This document shows, in pieces, positions 21,516-34,909 of a DNA stretch of 63,698 bases (position 1 is the first letter of the stretch; every line of letters starts with the position of its first letter). This DNA comes from Blattamonas nauphoetae (taxonomy: Eukaryota > Preaxostyla > Oxymonadida). A program made the position numbers and the translations under genes. The notes under the pieces are model-generated. The model saw only the letters and a list, made by a program, of their open reading frames with translations. It was not told the origin of the DNA and did no database searches. The stretch is taken from NCBI GenBank assembly GCA_033064195.1, contig JARBJD010000391.1:1-63698 (forward strand), given 5' to 3'.

Positions 21516-24500
21516 TCAAATCTCCCAATCCGCCGCAAGATCATCCTCCCCCGACACCATCGTCGTCGTGCTCCCACTCTCCGTGCCCTCCTCACTCGCC
21601 CGATCCCGCCGGCGCGGTGAGGGAAGAGAGTCAGAAATGATGTGCAGTGGAGTCTGCGTGAATGGAGGGAACGAGGACGATACAGACGGCGGAGTGGAAG
21701 GGGAGTTGGATGAGTGTGCCAATTGTGAAGTCGGCTGAAGTGCTGTCGAAAGCGATGGGAACGACGGAAGAGAATGAGAGAGAGGTTGGGTGACAGCAAG
21801 CGACTTCGGTGAGAGTGGTGTTGGGGGAGGGAACGGATTGAAAGAAGTCGCGTCGTACTCGTCCATACTTCCGCGTGGCGGGAAAGTTGCGTGGAGTGTC
21901 TGTTGGATGGCTGCGATTGGAGTGAGTGTCAGGCTCGCAGAGGGTGGGGGAGAAGACGAGGGAGACGAGAACGAGTGTGTCTGGAGAACCATGTCGTCAG
22001 GATTGTCTTCGTTGATGATCGGGAGCTCGGCTGTTGGGACCGAAGACCCCACATCGTGCATCGGGATGAAGCCAAGCGAAGGAGAGTGTCGGATCACTCT
22101 CGACTTCGGAGGGGTTCGGAGATTCTCCACGACTGATCCAGGTGAGAGAGAAGCGAGGGAGTATGGTGAATGCATGGAGCTGGCAGGGGAGTGGAGGTAG
22201 GACTGAGAAAGCGACGAGGGCGAGCCGGACGGGAACGCCTTCGACGGAAGTGTGGCTGCTCTGGTTCGTCCCTTCCTCGCCCGTTTCTCGCGGATGGGAG
22301 ACATTCCCAGGTTGAGTGACTGCGTGTCTGATGGCGAGTTCTGAGGAAGGAATGAGATTGTTGCGGTGTCGCTTGGGACACTCACACTGAAGCGCGAGAG
22401 AGAAGCCGTGAAAGGAGACGAGGAGAAGGGCGACGATGCATTGAAGTGTCCAGTGTCGACTGCATCAATTGAGACAGCGTGATGGGCACTGAAAGAGTTG
22501 TTTGAGTTGACTGACAGGACTGATCCGGAGTCGGTGACGTCTTTGAACGACTTGACTGTCACCACAAGCGGCGAGTCTGCCTCAATCTCGTCAATCCCAA
22601 CCAGTTCAAACGATCCCAACGTGTCTGTTTCGACCTCTTTGCCTGAGGGACGGAGTGTGGGTGACTGGCGAGGAGAAGGCGGGCGAGGAGTGGGTCGAGG
22701 GAGAGAGGAGGATGTGGCGGCGGAGAGGAGGGAGTGTGGGAAGGGAGGTGTGTTGAAGAGAAGCGGATGCGAGTCTGTCGGCGAACAGTGCAGTTCCTCG
22801 AAGATCGGCTGCTTTGGTTCATGCGGTGCTGACTGGGTTGATTTCGGTGATTGTGCGGTGGGGACAGTCTGCTTCCCAGACGACGACTTGCGAAGCGAAT
22901 GGAAGATGGTTGGGATGCTCTGCTCAGCCTCCGAAGACTCCTCCGACGTGGCTGGCGATCGAGACATGATTTTGAGACTGATCAGTGGAGGTGTGCTGTC
23001 GGACATTGTGCTCGGACTGCCAGCCTCAAACATGAAGCGCTGGGCAGAGAGGGAGTGGTTGATGCTGCGTGGTTGAGGAGTGGTGGAGGGGAACGGAGGC
23101 ATCCAACTGGTCGACGCCATCTGAAGAGAGAGGAAGGAGCGAGAGATCGACGCCGGTGAGTGTTGCGATGTTGAGAACAGCGGAGAGTCTGTCTGCCACG
23201 GCGACGATCCCCGGATGTGCGAAGGCTGGGTTGGCGGAGAATCGATTGAGACAACAGTGGCCTTCTGTGCCTTCGACTCCTCCTCTTCCACTCTCGACTT
23301 GACGAAGAACTCCCATTCCTCTTGCCTTTGCTGCTCGGCGTCGAGTCTGGTCTGCGCGTTTCGTTGTTTGAGGTCGACAAGAAGTTGCTCTTGAATCTCG
23401 CTTGTCTTCGAACACCACTTCTCCAGATCAGCTTCGAGGGTCCCATCTTCGTCCAACGCTTCGGAGACAGCGTCGCACAGCTCGAGGATGTACTCGTCTC
23501 GACACAGCCACTCCAACACGTCAACCATCCCCACTCCCTTCACCTCAGGAAGCTCGAGAAGGGAGTTGTGGGTGAAAGAGACTGTGCGAGTGTGGGAGTG
23601 GTTGTTGATTGTTTGGACTGTTGCAACAGAATGACAGTCAAATCGAGCAAGACGCCATTCGACAAAATCAAGCATGATTTCTTCCTTCCCCTTGTCCTTC
23701 AGGTTATCCACCCAGTTCTGTTCGACTCGTGCCATCTCTTCCCGAAAACTCAGTTCCTCCAACCGCCGTTCTTCCATCCCCTCCATCTCGATGGTCCGGA
23801 CACGCTGGGCAAACTGCATCACCATGAACGGGTATACGAAGAGAAGAAGAATGCCATGACGTGTTTCTTCTGATGAGTGGTTCTGAGGAAGGAGGGTGAG
23901 GAGAAACTCGAGAAGGGACGAGCTCAGAGCGTGATCTGACAGACGGTGTTTCAGGAATGGGGTGAAGATGAGATAGAAGGGATTGGTTGGGGCGAATGAT
24001 GGGTGGTCGAAGAGCGCGGGCGGGAGGAAGGACGACAGGTTCACCTGGTCCAGCAAAGAAAGGGGATGATGGAAATCTAATCCAGAAATTGACGGAAGTG
24101 TCATGTTTGGCGTGTTTGGGGGGAAAAATAATGTCAAAAGAGTGTTGGACGAATGGAGGGCGGTTCGAAGGTAGCGGAGGGCGGGCAAACTAAACGAGGA
24201 AGAAATGGGGATCTGTCCGAACAAAATAAGAATATGCTGAGTGAACACCGAGTTTGAGAAGAAAGAGAGGATTTGAGGGTGACTCGTGGATACCAAATGG
24301 CACGCCAGTTCACACAGTTGCTGGAGGGGGACAGAAGAAAGAGGGAATGTCGGGATCGATTCATCTTCGAGATCTGCAACACCTGTTCTGTGTTTCCATG
24401 CATTTAGGCAGTATGAGCAATCGGTACACGGATGAAGGGACACCAGATCAAGCGAGGAGATCTCGTCTGAAGATGAGGGAAGACCCGCGAGTGAGAGTGT

Positions 24501-26529
24501 CAGGGCTTCTTGGAGGGCGTGGTTGTCGGAAAGGTTGGGTTTTGGGGGAGGAAAGAGGGAGAGTTGGTGGGTCAGAGGGACTGACGTGATTGGGCTGAAA
24601 AGGAGCGGAATTAGGTGCTTAGTGATCAGCGAAGAAAGGGGATGGGACGCTGGTGTATTTGTCATGATGAGAAAAACCACATCAAACAATTGTTGCGTGA
24701 TTGATCTCGGTGATGCAAAGAGGATCGCGAACACGATGGTGTGCAGAGAGGGATAATTCTGGACATGTTCGTCCTGATGTGCGGTGATAACAGCCTGTGC
24801 GTTGAACGAGAGCAACGACAGAAGCGTATTCGTGAGGGCAAGGAAAGGCGACGTCTGTTTCGCTGGTGTTGGCGTGAGGGGCGTAGAAATCTGATCTGCC
24901 TTGTCGTTCTCTCGCAAATATGAAAAGAAGGGTTGGCTGTTCTGTTGACTGAATTGAGTGTTAGATGGTCGAGTGTGAGAGTGTCTTGTGTTGGCGTTGG
25001 CATCTGGGATTACGATGATCTTCGTGAGGACCTTGGTTAGTTTAGCGATAACCCCGTTATCAACAAGCTCTGTGACGACAGATTGGATTAAATTGTCTTC
25101 CTGCCCACGGCACATGATGCAGATTTCGTCGATCAAGAGGACCGCTCGCTTCCATCCGCCAAGACGTTCCAATTCCTGTTCATCAATCCGCTGAACAGAC
25201 TCCGAGTTCTCGGAAAGCGACGATGAACGAGAATTCACCGAATCGAACCTTGTCTTCGGAGTTGCTTGGAGTGAATTTGGGATGAGGGATGTCTCCACAG
25301 GCTTTGGATTCAGACTTTCTTCCCCATCGCTTGACGCAACGTGAGAGAGAAGCGTCGCGATGATGGATGGTCGGTGCGTGTGATGTCGGATGGCCTTTTT
25401 GAGAAACTGTCGATTCTGCTGAACTATAGCCCTCTCCAGGCCGTCGTGTGTCGCTTCATCGATGTTGACACTGCAAATACTCTCCTTCAAATGCGAAATA
25501 TAGAACGACAGAATTAATGGGCGGTGAATTCGCGGTGCCGGAAAAAGTTTCTGTTCGGAACAAAAGTGTCGAATAAAGAAGAACACACCCGGAGCTTGTC
25601 AAACGCTTCTTCCAAGTATCTGCGGTGGTGTACATACAGTCCTTTCTGTTCGTTCCAGCTGAGACATTCGACGAGAAGAAGGAGGATTTCCATGCCATCG
25701 TCTCGTTGGGGAATGGAGACCAGGAACGATTGGACAAGGAGCGGTTTCGATGGAGAGGGGAGAGTGACTGTCACCAGAAACTGGACGAGGGCGATAGATG
25801 CCTGGAAGAGAGTTTGCGATGGTTCGGCTTGAATTGATTGGGCGTGGAATTGGAGGAGTTTAAACAGATAATTCTGCAATTCAAATGGGGAAAGGGAGAA
25901 AGAGAGCGAAAATACGGAATGATGGGCATAATGAAGCAAACGTCCTTGAGAAGGAAGTCAATCGCTCGTTGGATGCGTGCTGGCGAAACCTTCGCTGAAT
26001 GAAGGTAAACGATCAAATCTCCAAGAGTATCCTTTTCAATAGCAGGGAGACCTGAGTAAGAGAAACAAGGAGTCCGAGATGTTGACAGGAAGATGAGAGA
26101 AAACCGTAATTATTCTCTGCCTGTGAAAGATTGACTTCATGTCTGAAGAGGAATAGAGATGAATTGATGAAAGACGGGGAATCACAAACAAGAACGATTC
26201 TCGTGCCTCGGTGGATAGAAAGCTGACTGCACATTCTTTCTTTTTCTCAAAGTCCTTCCAGACAATAAGGGTTCCTAGAGCGATAATTATTCAAAAAAGA
26301 GAAAGTTATAATCATAACAATGAGTTTGGAGGAATTTCAAACGGTTTTCTCGTTGAAAATCTTCTGGGTTTGGGGAAATGGAACTGCGGAATTTGTCGGC
26401 ATTGAGAGCAGGAATCAAGTTATCAAATTCGATGACGATTGCCTTTGATTCGATGAATAACCATCCAACCCCCACGTCATCCCAGTTACCACTGGTATTC
26501 AGGAAGTAGAGTTTTGCTCTCCTTTTCAT
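21516..26529 (-). CDS. SMEK: protein phosphatase 4 regulatory subunit 3 (PP4R3/SMEK)
   Basis: Six exons: 26529-26343, 26274-26190, 26142-26105, 26051-25942, 25873-25589 and 25550-21516 (introns 68, 47, 53, 68 and 38 nt). They sum to 1579 codons plus stop. The N-terminus (RAKLYFLNTSGNWDDVGVGW and TLIVWKDFEKKKECAVSFLS) is the EVH1/PH-like domain that reads substrate motifs in PP4R3. Residues ~105-240 (LPAIEKDTLGDLIVYLHS, RRYLEEAFDKLRKLFP) match the start of the SMEK armadillo region, and ALRYLRTALHSSN near residue 690 corresponds to its conserved ALRFMRRIIGLKD block. PP4R3 targets the PP4 catalytic subunit to chromatin and signalling substrates. The distal ~650 residues are Ser/Pro-rich and look disordered, making the protein about twice the usual ~820 residues. 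A coiled coil (MEERRLEELSFREEMARVEQ) follows the ARM region. Recognised by eye, so some remote-homology risk remains. Confidence 0.8.
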
Positions 26530-26811
26530 GGACAAAGAGGATTCCGTCTCTACAAGCGATGAATCTTACAGAAAACGTTGAAAAATGACAGAGATAGAAG
26601 AGAATACAGGGATATGATCAATTAATGTCAATTGTTTGTTGTCCAGACTGATCCTCCCACGAGAAATACATTTAGAGTCATCTCATCGAACAGTACTAAT
26701 TTGGGCAAAGATCACGTGAATATTATGTATTAACAATCATGAGGTGAATAAACACAAAACGGAAGTAGAAATAAATCCAATGAACTAAAGAAGTGAGATG
26801 ATCGGCTAGAA

Positions 26812-29800
26812 TCACCATTTTGATCTATTTTCAACTATTTCAAAATTCAGAATGCGCTGGATGACGGACACAAACGGCATACAGTCGCTCCAGAAATTAT
26901 GGACGACGATCGACACAGGACGGTCAGAAGAAGGAGACAAGGCGAGTCGTGCGCGGTCATCGACTCGATTTGTCAGCTCTTCCGGAAACACGCGCTTCGA
27001 TTTCCACTCCTTCTCCTTCAGTGCCTCCTCAAACCAGTCGTACACCTGCTCGTCCTTCTTCTCCTGCTTCAGGAGCGGCAATTCAACATTTTTCGTTTTT
27101 GATTTCTTCTTCGCCACCAGTCCCTTCCCAACTGTTTTCGATGATTGGGCTGCATCGTTGATATCCGACTCGCTTTGCGCTTCGTCCTGCTTCGGGCTGT
27201 CAGAATGTGTTGTGGGTCGATCAGCGTCGGGTGTGCTGAACTTCATGATCTCCACCTTCCCCTCATCTTTCTGACTGTACGGGAGGAACGACGTTCGAAG
27301 GCGTGAATGGCTAAGAAACGGCGCGTGGAGAGCGATTGGCTGGAGATGATGAGTGAGGAAAATCTGCTGCGAGATGCAGCCATCAGTGCGGCCGTCGTGT
27401 TGATAGAACGACGTCTCGATGCCATCCTTCTCCGAAAGATAGACAGCAGCGTCGATGAACTTGGCGGGAATGCTCAGCCGAACCGCGTTCATCAGGTCAG
27501 CCACATCTTCAACGTCGTTGGATGGTGTGTTGGTTGGGGATTTCTTTGGAGAGATGGTTGATTGAGAAGGAGGAGTGTGGTTGGACAGCGATTCTGACAC
27601 AGCGTGCGTGCCTGTCGACTGAGCGAGCGACGTCGGAACCCCAATCGAAGTCTGTGACACGTCAGCCATCCAATTTCGACGGTTGAGCAGTTCCTGCTTC
27701 GTCATTTCTTTCGTCTTCAGCAGACTCCGCCTGTTCGGATCGCATTCCTCGCCCTGATCGGCGTCCGGATCGAAGAAACTACTGAAATCGATGTGTCCTG
27801 TTTTTGGCAGGTTCTGCAGCTCAATGAGGTCGGTTGCGTCGGTTTTCGAGTCCTGCTTGGTGTGAGTGGGATCTGTGCTCTTTTCCTCTTTTGGGGCTTC
27901 GGTTTCTGTCTGCGTGTCGTCCTTTTCGGTGGCCTCGTTGAGTGTCTGTTCATCCTTCCCTTCCATGTCCGATTTCTCTTTCTCCTCTCCGCCCTCTTTC
28001 CCCTCCTGCTCCTTCCTCTCCTTCTCTTCCCTCTCTCTCCGCTCGTTCTCTGCCTCCTTCTCAGCTTCCTCCTTCTCCCCATCATACTCCCACTCCACCT
28101 CCCCTCCCTCCCGCCCCTTCCCACTCTCCCTTCCCCTCACCCTCCGCCTCACTCCCTCAATCTCGTACCCCAAATCGACCTGCGAGTCCTTCTCCATGAT
28201 CCACGCTTCGTAAATGTTGGATTCGTCGTGTCGTTCAAACAGCGGGATGAAATTGATCTTCCGCCCGAACAGGATCGCTGGCACATAATCTCTCGACTTG
28301 GCGTTGATGCAATAAAACCGATCGTTGGCCATTCGCACCTCGTCCACAGTCAGCCTCTCATGCAGCTGTTTGAGCATCCCATCCGTGTCGAACAGGTTCA
28401 TCTTCCCTCTCGTCCTCTTCCGAAGGGAGCGCGGGTGATGATGTTTCTTGTTCCATCGCTCATGGATTAGTGTGTCTTCTGTCAAGTCCAGAACATCCCC
28501 GTGAAGGAGAGCTCCTCGCCACGAAAGACGGTTCTGGAATTCGGTGATTCGCTCGGTCATGTCGTGCAGGTCCGCACAACCATACTGTTGTGAGAGCATC
28601 CCAACAAGATGGGGCTCGCGTTGGAGATCCATCGTTTGTGCGCGTTCCATTGAACGGATAACCTTTTTATTTCGTTTCATCATTCGTGCTTCTTCCTTCT
28701 TTTGATAAGCCGCTCGCTCCTCGACTTCTTCGTCGGTGATCAGGCCCTTTTTGTGAAGATCCAACGTGTTGTGATGCCACTGATCAAGAAGGTCTTTTAT
28801 TCGGGATTCTTCAAATTCTTTCCGGTCATAGTCAAATTGTGGGAGTTCGCTGACCAATTTTGGGCCCTTTCGAAGGAAGTAATTCTTGTTGATGACTTTC
28901 TCTGTTTCCTTAAGGATCTTTAAGTAATCATGATGGATGGGCATAGTGTTGACGAGGGAGGGGGGATGGACATGAAATGATGGGAGTGAAAGGAGCAGGG
29001 GATAGAGTGCTGAATGTCTGAGTGATGGGTGGATGGTTGTTTCGCTTGCCCTGTGCAACAACCGAGATGTTGGAGAGGAAAGAGGAGAGGAGAAATTCCC
29101 GGCGATAATTACAGGTATGGGGAGGAGGACAGGCTGTTCAGGAAAATTAACCTGACTGAGGGATGATGACACACCCGCAATGGCAGCATACGCACTGATA
29201 GGAGCAGGTTTTGCTTGTAAGTCCTTTAATTTGTCGTTCTGCTCCATCGCAAAATAAATAGAACGCAGAAGAGTGATCGACTGGCAGAGACGGACATCTT
29301 CCCCAAAAGTGGCATCACCAAACAGGTTCGTACTCGTGATGAAGAAAGCATTGGACACGTGATGGGTCCTTGCCGCACTCTGAACAGCGCTGAACCGTAT
29401 TTGGCGGAAGTTGAGGGGGCTGAGCCGTTTGTATGTGAAAGGTTGTGGGGATGAGATTGCACGTGGGATTTTGATGGAACGGGCAGGAGTGTGGTGATAA
29501 AGATCTTCTAACATAATGCATGAGCCTTTTCTGAGCGCTTCACTCAGATCAGTGCCTGGACTGAAGTCAAATTCAGTGGTTCCATGTCTGTCGCATTCGA
29601 TCTCGTCCCCGTCATCAGAAACGACATATATGTGCTTTCCTTTCTTTAAAACGAGTTTGTCAGGAGGTGCTTGGATGTGATGTTCTCGAAGAGAGATATT
29701 TAATTCGTGTGGAGGAAAATCAAGAGTGTATTCTCCAGACTTGTCTTTCTTCAGTTTTGAAGGGTTGTCCTTCTTCATCTTCTCCAGCATTCGATCTCGA

Positions 29801-31519
29801 ATCTTCTTCCGCTCTTTTAGCCTGTCAAGCTCATCAGATAAGGCAAATTTCAGAGGATCCATGTCCCTCTGTCTCATCTCTTTCTTGAAGTTGTGTTCTC
29901 TGAGCGTCCGATCCTTCGCTAGCCCTTCACTAAACTCGACAATCGCAACATCTTGATCGCGATGGTTGATTAAAGGCTGATGGAAATAATTAGGATATGT
30001 GTCGTGATTGAGTTGGAGGATCAGCCCGAGTGACTGCATCTGAGTCATCCCGAACCTGTTTTTTGTGGATGGGAGGATAGTTGGGATATTAGAATCTGTT
30101 TTTTGTGCTTGTTTTGGGAGGGGAGTGGGAGTGTCGGAGTCGCTATCCTCGTCTGTTGTGGGAGGTTCTGCAAGACGGATGGTCTCTTCAAAATGGGTGA
30201 GCGGCAAGGGAAGATCAATCATTCTCATCCGCTTTCTTTTGAAGAAGATTGCATTCCCTGATCCTTCATAATACTTCAAAGAACATTCATTGGGATTGAT
30301 CGATGGTTCCAGTCGCTGTGGAAGAGTCGGAAGATAAGCCCCATCATACAACTCGAAGAGGATCCGACTGAGTTGGGTTGATTCTTCGGCGTCCACTTCT
30401 TGTAAACAGACACAATCAGCAGAACGAGAGAGAATCATCTCCCCCACAATGGCCATCCGGAGGCGTTTATTCCAGGGATCTGCATACACTCCAGACGAAT
30501 GCTGGATGAGTTTTCCTGCTGACTCTTCGATTGGGCGTGTGCATCGCCAGCTGAGAACCGAAAGATGGTTCTGACGGAACATCCGGAATTCGTCGTCCAG
30601 TCGAATGAATTCATCGACATCTTTCCACTGAACAACACCATCATCGTCAGTGTCATCCAGATGATCTAAGTTGACATTCTGCCCAGCCTGTTTCAGGATT
30701 TGTTGCCGATGTTGGATCCATGTCTGATTGAGAGGAAGAATCTGTGATTTGGATTCGGTGGAGAATATCATTGGATCTCTCTTCACAAGGAGGTATGTTA
30801 ATTTGCGGCGTTTCTTTTCCTGGACCTGATCTTCAGGTTGGTTCGTTTTGATCAGTTTTGTGTATTGGATGTCGTAGTACCGTTGGTTGTGTGATGAAAA
30901 TTGGATCATTCCCATTCCTGCATAATGCTGGATATCCAGCGATTGAAAAGGGTACTCAACATCTTCATACTGCAAGAAGATGCATTCAAAGAGAAGAATG
31001 GCGGAGAGACGGAAGAATTCAAAAAAACGCAAAATAAATGATGCTCTCCTCGATTGTCCAAATAAGGGGGGCATACAATGGATGTGAAGAGGAACTTCTC
31101 GTAGCTTCGTCGGTCAGCATCTCCGATCCGATTGTGGATGAGCGCTTGGGTGGTGGAGAATTTGTGGATCGCAGGATCTTTGTTGGAATACTTTGTGATT
31201 TCCTCAGAATCAGGTGTTGCTATCACAGTGAGTGGATAAACATCAATTTTGAGTTCTTTTCCCACGTCCGCTCTTGTGGGAAGGTAGTAGCTAGAAACAG
31301 AGTGGAAAGTCAAAAAATGACATACCATCCTTGTGACATCTGAGTCCATTCACCTCCAGGATCTCTGATGCTCCAGACGATATGGAAGCGACGACAAACA
31401 TCACTTTCGCGGATCGAATCTGGAGGCCCAATTTGTACGCCTTCGACGATCTTGGAGGGGAATGCGAACAGTTTTGCGAGCTCTTCATTGGAGATTTGTT
31501 TCGATTGATCACCACCCAT
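26812..31519 (-). CDS. CCR4-like EEP-family protein, probably catalytically inactive
   Basis: Exons 31519-31326, 31290-31077 and 30969-26812 (introns 35 and 107 nt) encode 1521 residues. The N-terminal part (PSKIVEGVQIGPPDSIRES, YYLPTRADVGKELKIDV) matches the domain ahead of the nuclease in plant-type CCR4 proteins. The exonuclease-endonuclease-phosphatase fold is then traceable: LSVLSWR (~270), DCVCLQEVD (~324), GNAIFFKR (~375), TSTNLFGDA (~680) and VIIAGNFSS (~760). In active deadenylases these read LSYN, LQEV, NTH and GDFN. Here the first Asn, the His and the Asp/Asn pair are replaced, leaving only the Glu. Long insertions include an acidic Lys/Glu-rich stretch at about 27900-28150. Active CCR4 removes poly(A) from mRNA; this one more likely acts as a scaffold or pseudoenzyme. 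It is compactly placed, 166 bp from the next gene. Confidence 0.7.
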
Positions 31520-31685
31520 GGGATTCACAAAACCATCATGGCTTGATCAACATTGATCCCTCAATTTTGCAGAAATGAATCTCTTCTCATCAAAAGGAGA
31601 AAAAAATCCGTGACATGAAAAACTCAAGTGAAATAAAAAGTGATTGCGGCGTCCATAATCAAGAATATCCACCAAACAGAAAATG

Positions 31686-34600
31686 TCACCTTCCCCTCCC
31701 AATCCCCAAATTCTGATTATTTGTCAAAACAGGCCGACCCATACTCTGCACGTTCTGATTCGGCTGCGGTGCCTGTACAATCGGCCTCTGCAACCTCTGC
31801 CCTGGCTGGAGTGGGAGTCCCTGCGAAAAGTTCGCCATGGGATGGATCGGTCTTGGCGACGCCGAATTTGGGGGAAGGTCCGTATCCAACGTGCAGTCAC
31901 CCACATCATCCTCCACAGGCATCCGCTCAATCTTCCGGTGCAGTGGTTCCATCAGATTCAGCTTGACTCGTCTATCATACTCGCGATAGTGCAGGAAGAG
32001 CAGCCAATTCCTCCTTCGCATCTGCATGTCCTCCACGGTCAGCCCGCCGTGGTGGATGATGTGGTTCTCTCTCCACGATTGGTCTTCCCCTGGATCGACC
32101 AGGGTCTCGAGTGGGGAGCCTGGACGTGGGAGGTATTGTGAGTGTGTTTGGGGTGATGGTTTTGATCGCGGGGAGTGGATGAGAAGGAGTGTGCCGGCAG
32201 GGCGGGTGACAGGAACAGAAGAAAGGGACGCGGGGGAATGGCGAGATGGGGAGGAGAAAGACGACGAAGTGCCTGTCGAGAGTGTTGTGCGTGTTTCAGC
32301 GAGGCTCTGGCTTCCTGCCCGTGTTTGTCTTTGAAACTGCTGTCCCGAGTGCTGCAGTTGCGTGGATAACGAAACAAATGTTTGCGGCTGAGCGATTTGG
32401 TTGTGCGTCAGCATTTGCGAGAAGTGATACGGTTGACCTTGTCTGTCTTTCTGTGGCGTGGATGCGGAGGCATGAAACGCAGGAGAATACGGCTGTTTGG
32501 CTGTTGTTTGGCGATTGGAGGGTTGCTGAGGGATGTTTTCGTCTGTGCGCTGAATGTTGTCGCGATTTGCTTCCATCCCATCGATTGGCGAGGGCGATCC
32601 TTCGTCGTTTTGTTGGTCGTCTGATTCGGACATAATCCGGTTCACAATTTCCAAAGGAATCGTGACTGTCCTCTGTCCTGAAGAAACCTGCCTTTCCTGC
32701 TGATTCTGAGGAGATAACTGCTGATTTCCCGAGGTTTGTTGTTGTGACGATTGAAGGAGCGAAAGAAGAGACGGCATGGAATCCTGCGGCGTGCTACTCG
32801 CAGGATATGAAAATGACCCTGCCTGAGCCACATGTGGGCTTTGAGGGTAAAAGCTGGGGCGCGGTTGCTGTGGATACATTCCAACTAGTTGAGGGCCCAC
32901 TTGCATCCATTGAGCCGACTGAACAGGCTGCGCGTACGGAACATCACATCGATCCACTCCGACACTTCTTGTTTGGGAGATTGTGTGAGGTGACGAGATC
33001 ATTCGTTGGAGATCGCCCATCGAGTTGGAGTGCATGCGAGTGGGCGATTGGTACGGTCCCATCATCTGCTGCGACATATTTAAAGGGTATCTGGGCTGAG
33101 CGTTCATGGTTGGAGGCTGTCCGACAGGAACTGTAGCGAAGATGGGAGGAGCAGGCTTTGGAGGGTATGAAACAGTGGATGGCGGGTTGTAGGGATAGTT
33201 TTGGGGAGGATATTGCGGATACGATGGGTAAACAGCGCCCTGCTGATATGGAGCGTATTGTTGGGGGGCTGAATGTGTTTTGGCAAAAGTGTAAGATTGG
33301 GCAAGTTGTGCGGCTGTGGGAGGGAAGTGAGCGTGATGGGCAATGGACGGCATTGAATAAGGAGATGACGTGGTTGGGAAGGGTGTTGAGGCAGAATTGT
33401 GATGTGGGCTGTGTTTTGGGATGAACGGGACGGCGTCGACGGCAGCAGCGGATAAATCCAAATTTGGAGGAGTATTCTTCGCTGTTGCTCCAAATGTGAA
33501 TGGTTTGGCCTGTAAATTGAAGCTTATGTTCTGGAAATCATCGTTTGAAGGAGATTTGGGTCGTTCCAGAGTTGGTGACGAGGTCGACAGTGGAGGTGAG
33601 GATGGCTGACGAGGAAGGAAGGGAGATGCACCAAGGTTGAATTGGAGATGTTGGGCCGCTGTTGAGTCGAGTTGCGATGTGCTTCGTGGATGGTCGATGA
33701 CATCCTGATTGGCATCGTCCCGTTGGGGAGCTGAGTGAACAATTCCACTACCGGGAATTGGATCCGTCCCAAGATGGGGAAGATGTTCACGTCCTTCAAC
33801 AGGACCAGAGTTAGAGAACGCATTCAGTCCAAGCTCTTGAATTCCATCGTGGTGGATCTCTCCAGCTCGATCCGTTTGTGGGTGATAAAGTGGTTGGTAC
33901 AGACGAGGATCTTTGAACTGCTCTTGAGTGTGGGTTGGTGAATGATATTGAGCGTCGCTTTCATCGAAATTTGGGCCGTTCTTAGTTTCAGAATTCTGAT
34001 GTGTGGTTTCGTTGAGTTCCATCTGCTTGAACTGGTCAGCAGGAGTGAGACCCATTCCAGGAGGTTGGAGAGTTAGTTGGGCAACCTCTCCAACTGCTTG
34101 GTCAGTGTCAGATGAGACGAGGGGCGATGAAACAGGGAGGTGGACCATCTCCCCATGATAATAATCGTTCGGTTGAATTTGCTCAAGAGAGAGAGGGTAT
34201 GATGTCATGTGAGCATATGTCTGTTCAAGGCTCGGGTTGGGAAAATAGGGTGTGAGATGAAAGTGATTTTGGTTTGTGTTGAGTGAAGAGCTATCACGAG
34301 GAAGGGATGGGTCTGCAGAGAGTCCGGCGAGGGAGAGATTAAAGGGATTGGTGGTAGACGAACGGTAACTGTCAAGAAGGTCATGAGGCGATTGTTTTCC
34401 GTCCGAGGGAGGAGTGACAGCTGTAGCGGGTGTGTTGGCGGGAAGTTGGGTTGGAGAAGATGGTACATTGGAGAACGTCATTGTGGAGTGTATTCGATCT
34501 GCAGACACTTGCCGAGAAAGATGAAATGACGGATTATTCCCCTCCTGAGGAATGGGAGTTTCTTGACGAGAGAAAGACGTGGAAGAAACGAAAACAGAGA

Positions 34601-34807
34601 AAAGATGAGAAGAAGAAGTGAAAAACCTCGAGAGCCGGATTGCAGAGGATTGCTCTCTGTGAGTGGCGACGACGCCATCACATGTGGTTGCAGATCCTTC
34701 CCTTCACTTTTTGATTTGGAATCCGACATCCTGAGTATCTGAAGTAAAATACTTTGTACTTTCCGCATCCCAACGTTTAGTGAGTCGTTACGAGGATTTT
34801 CTGTCAT
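31686..34807 (-). CDS. Q/P/S-rich protein with PAM2-like motifs
   Basis: Exons 34807-34627 and 34498-31686 with a 128-nt intron (phase 1) give 997 residues. Starting at the second ATG (34729) would give 971. Almost the whole protein is low-complexity and probably disordered (rich in Gln, Pro, Ser, Tyr). Three segments fit the PAM2 pattern NxxAxxFxP or part of it: FNLGASPFLP (about 33620-33655), FNLQAKPFTF (about 33495-33525) and VDAVPFIP (about 33415-33435). PAM2 motifs bind the MLLE domain of poly(A)-binding protein. A short ordered C-terminal block (VEDMQMRRRNWLLFLHYREY) has no match I know. The role is inferred as an RNP or mRNA-associated protein. It is divergent from the next gene, 102 bp away. 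Confidence 0.65.
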
Positions 34808-34909
34808 ATCATGAGCTTCAAACCAGCCATCATCGTAAAATGAGTATTGTGTAAAAGTCTGATTCTATTTCGTCCGAAGGTTGAAAATATTGTAGAAAAT
34901 GAATCTAAA

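Noticed and set aside
27793-28470. 225-codon plus-strand hydrophobic frame
   Set aside because: Antisense shadow of the Lys/Glu-rich part of the CCR4-like protein.
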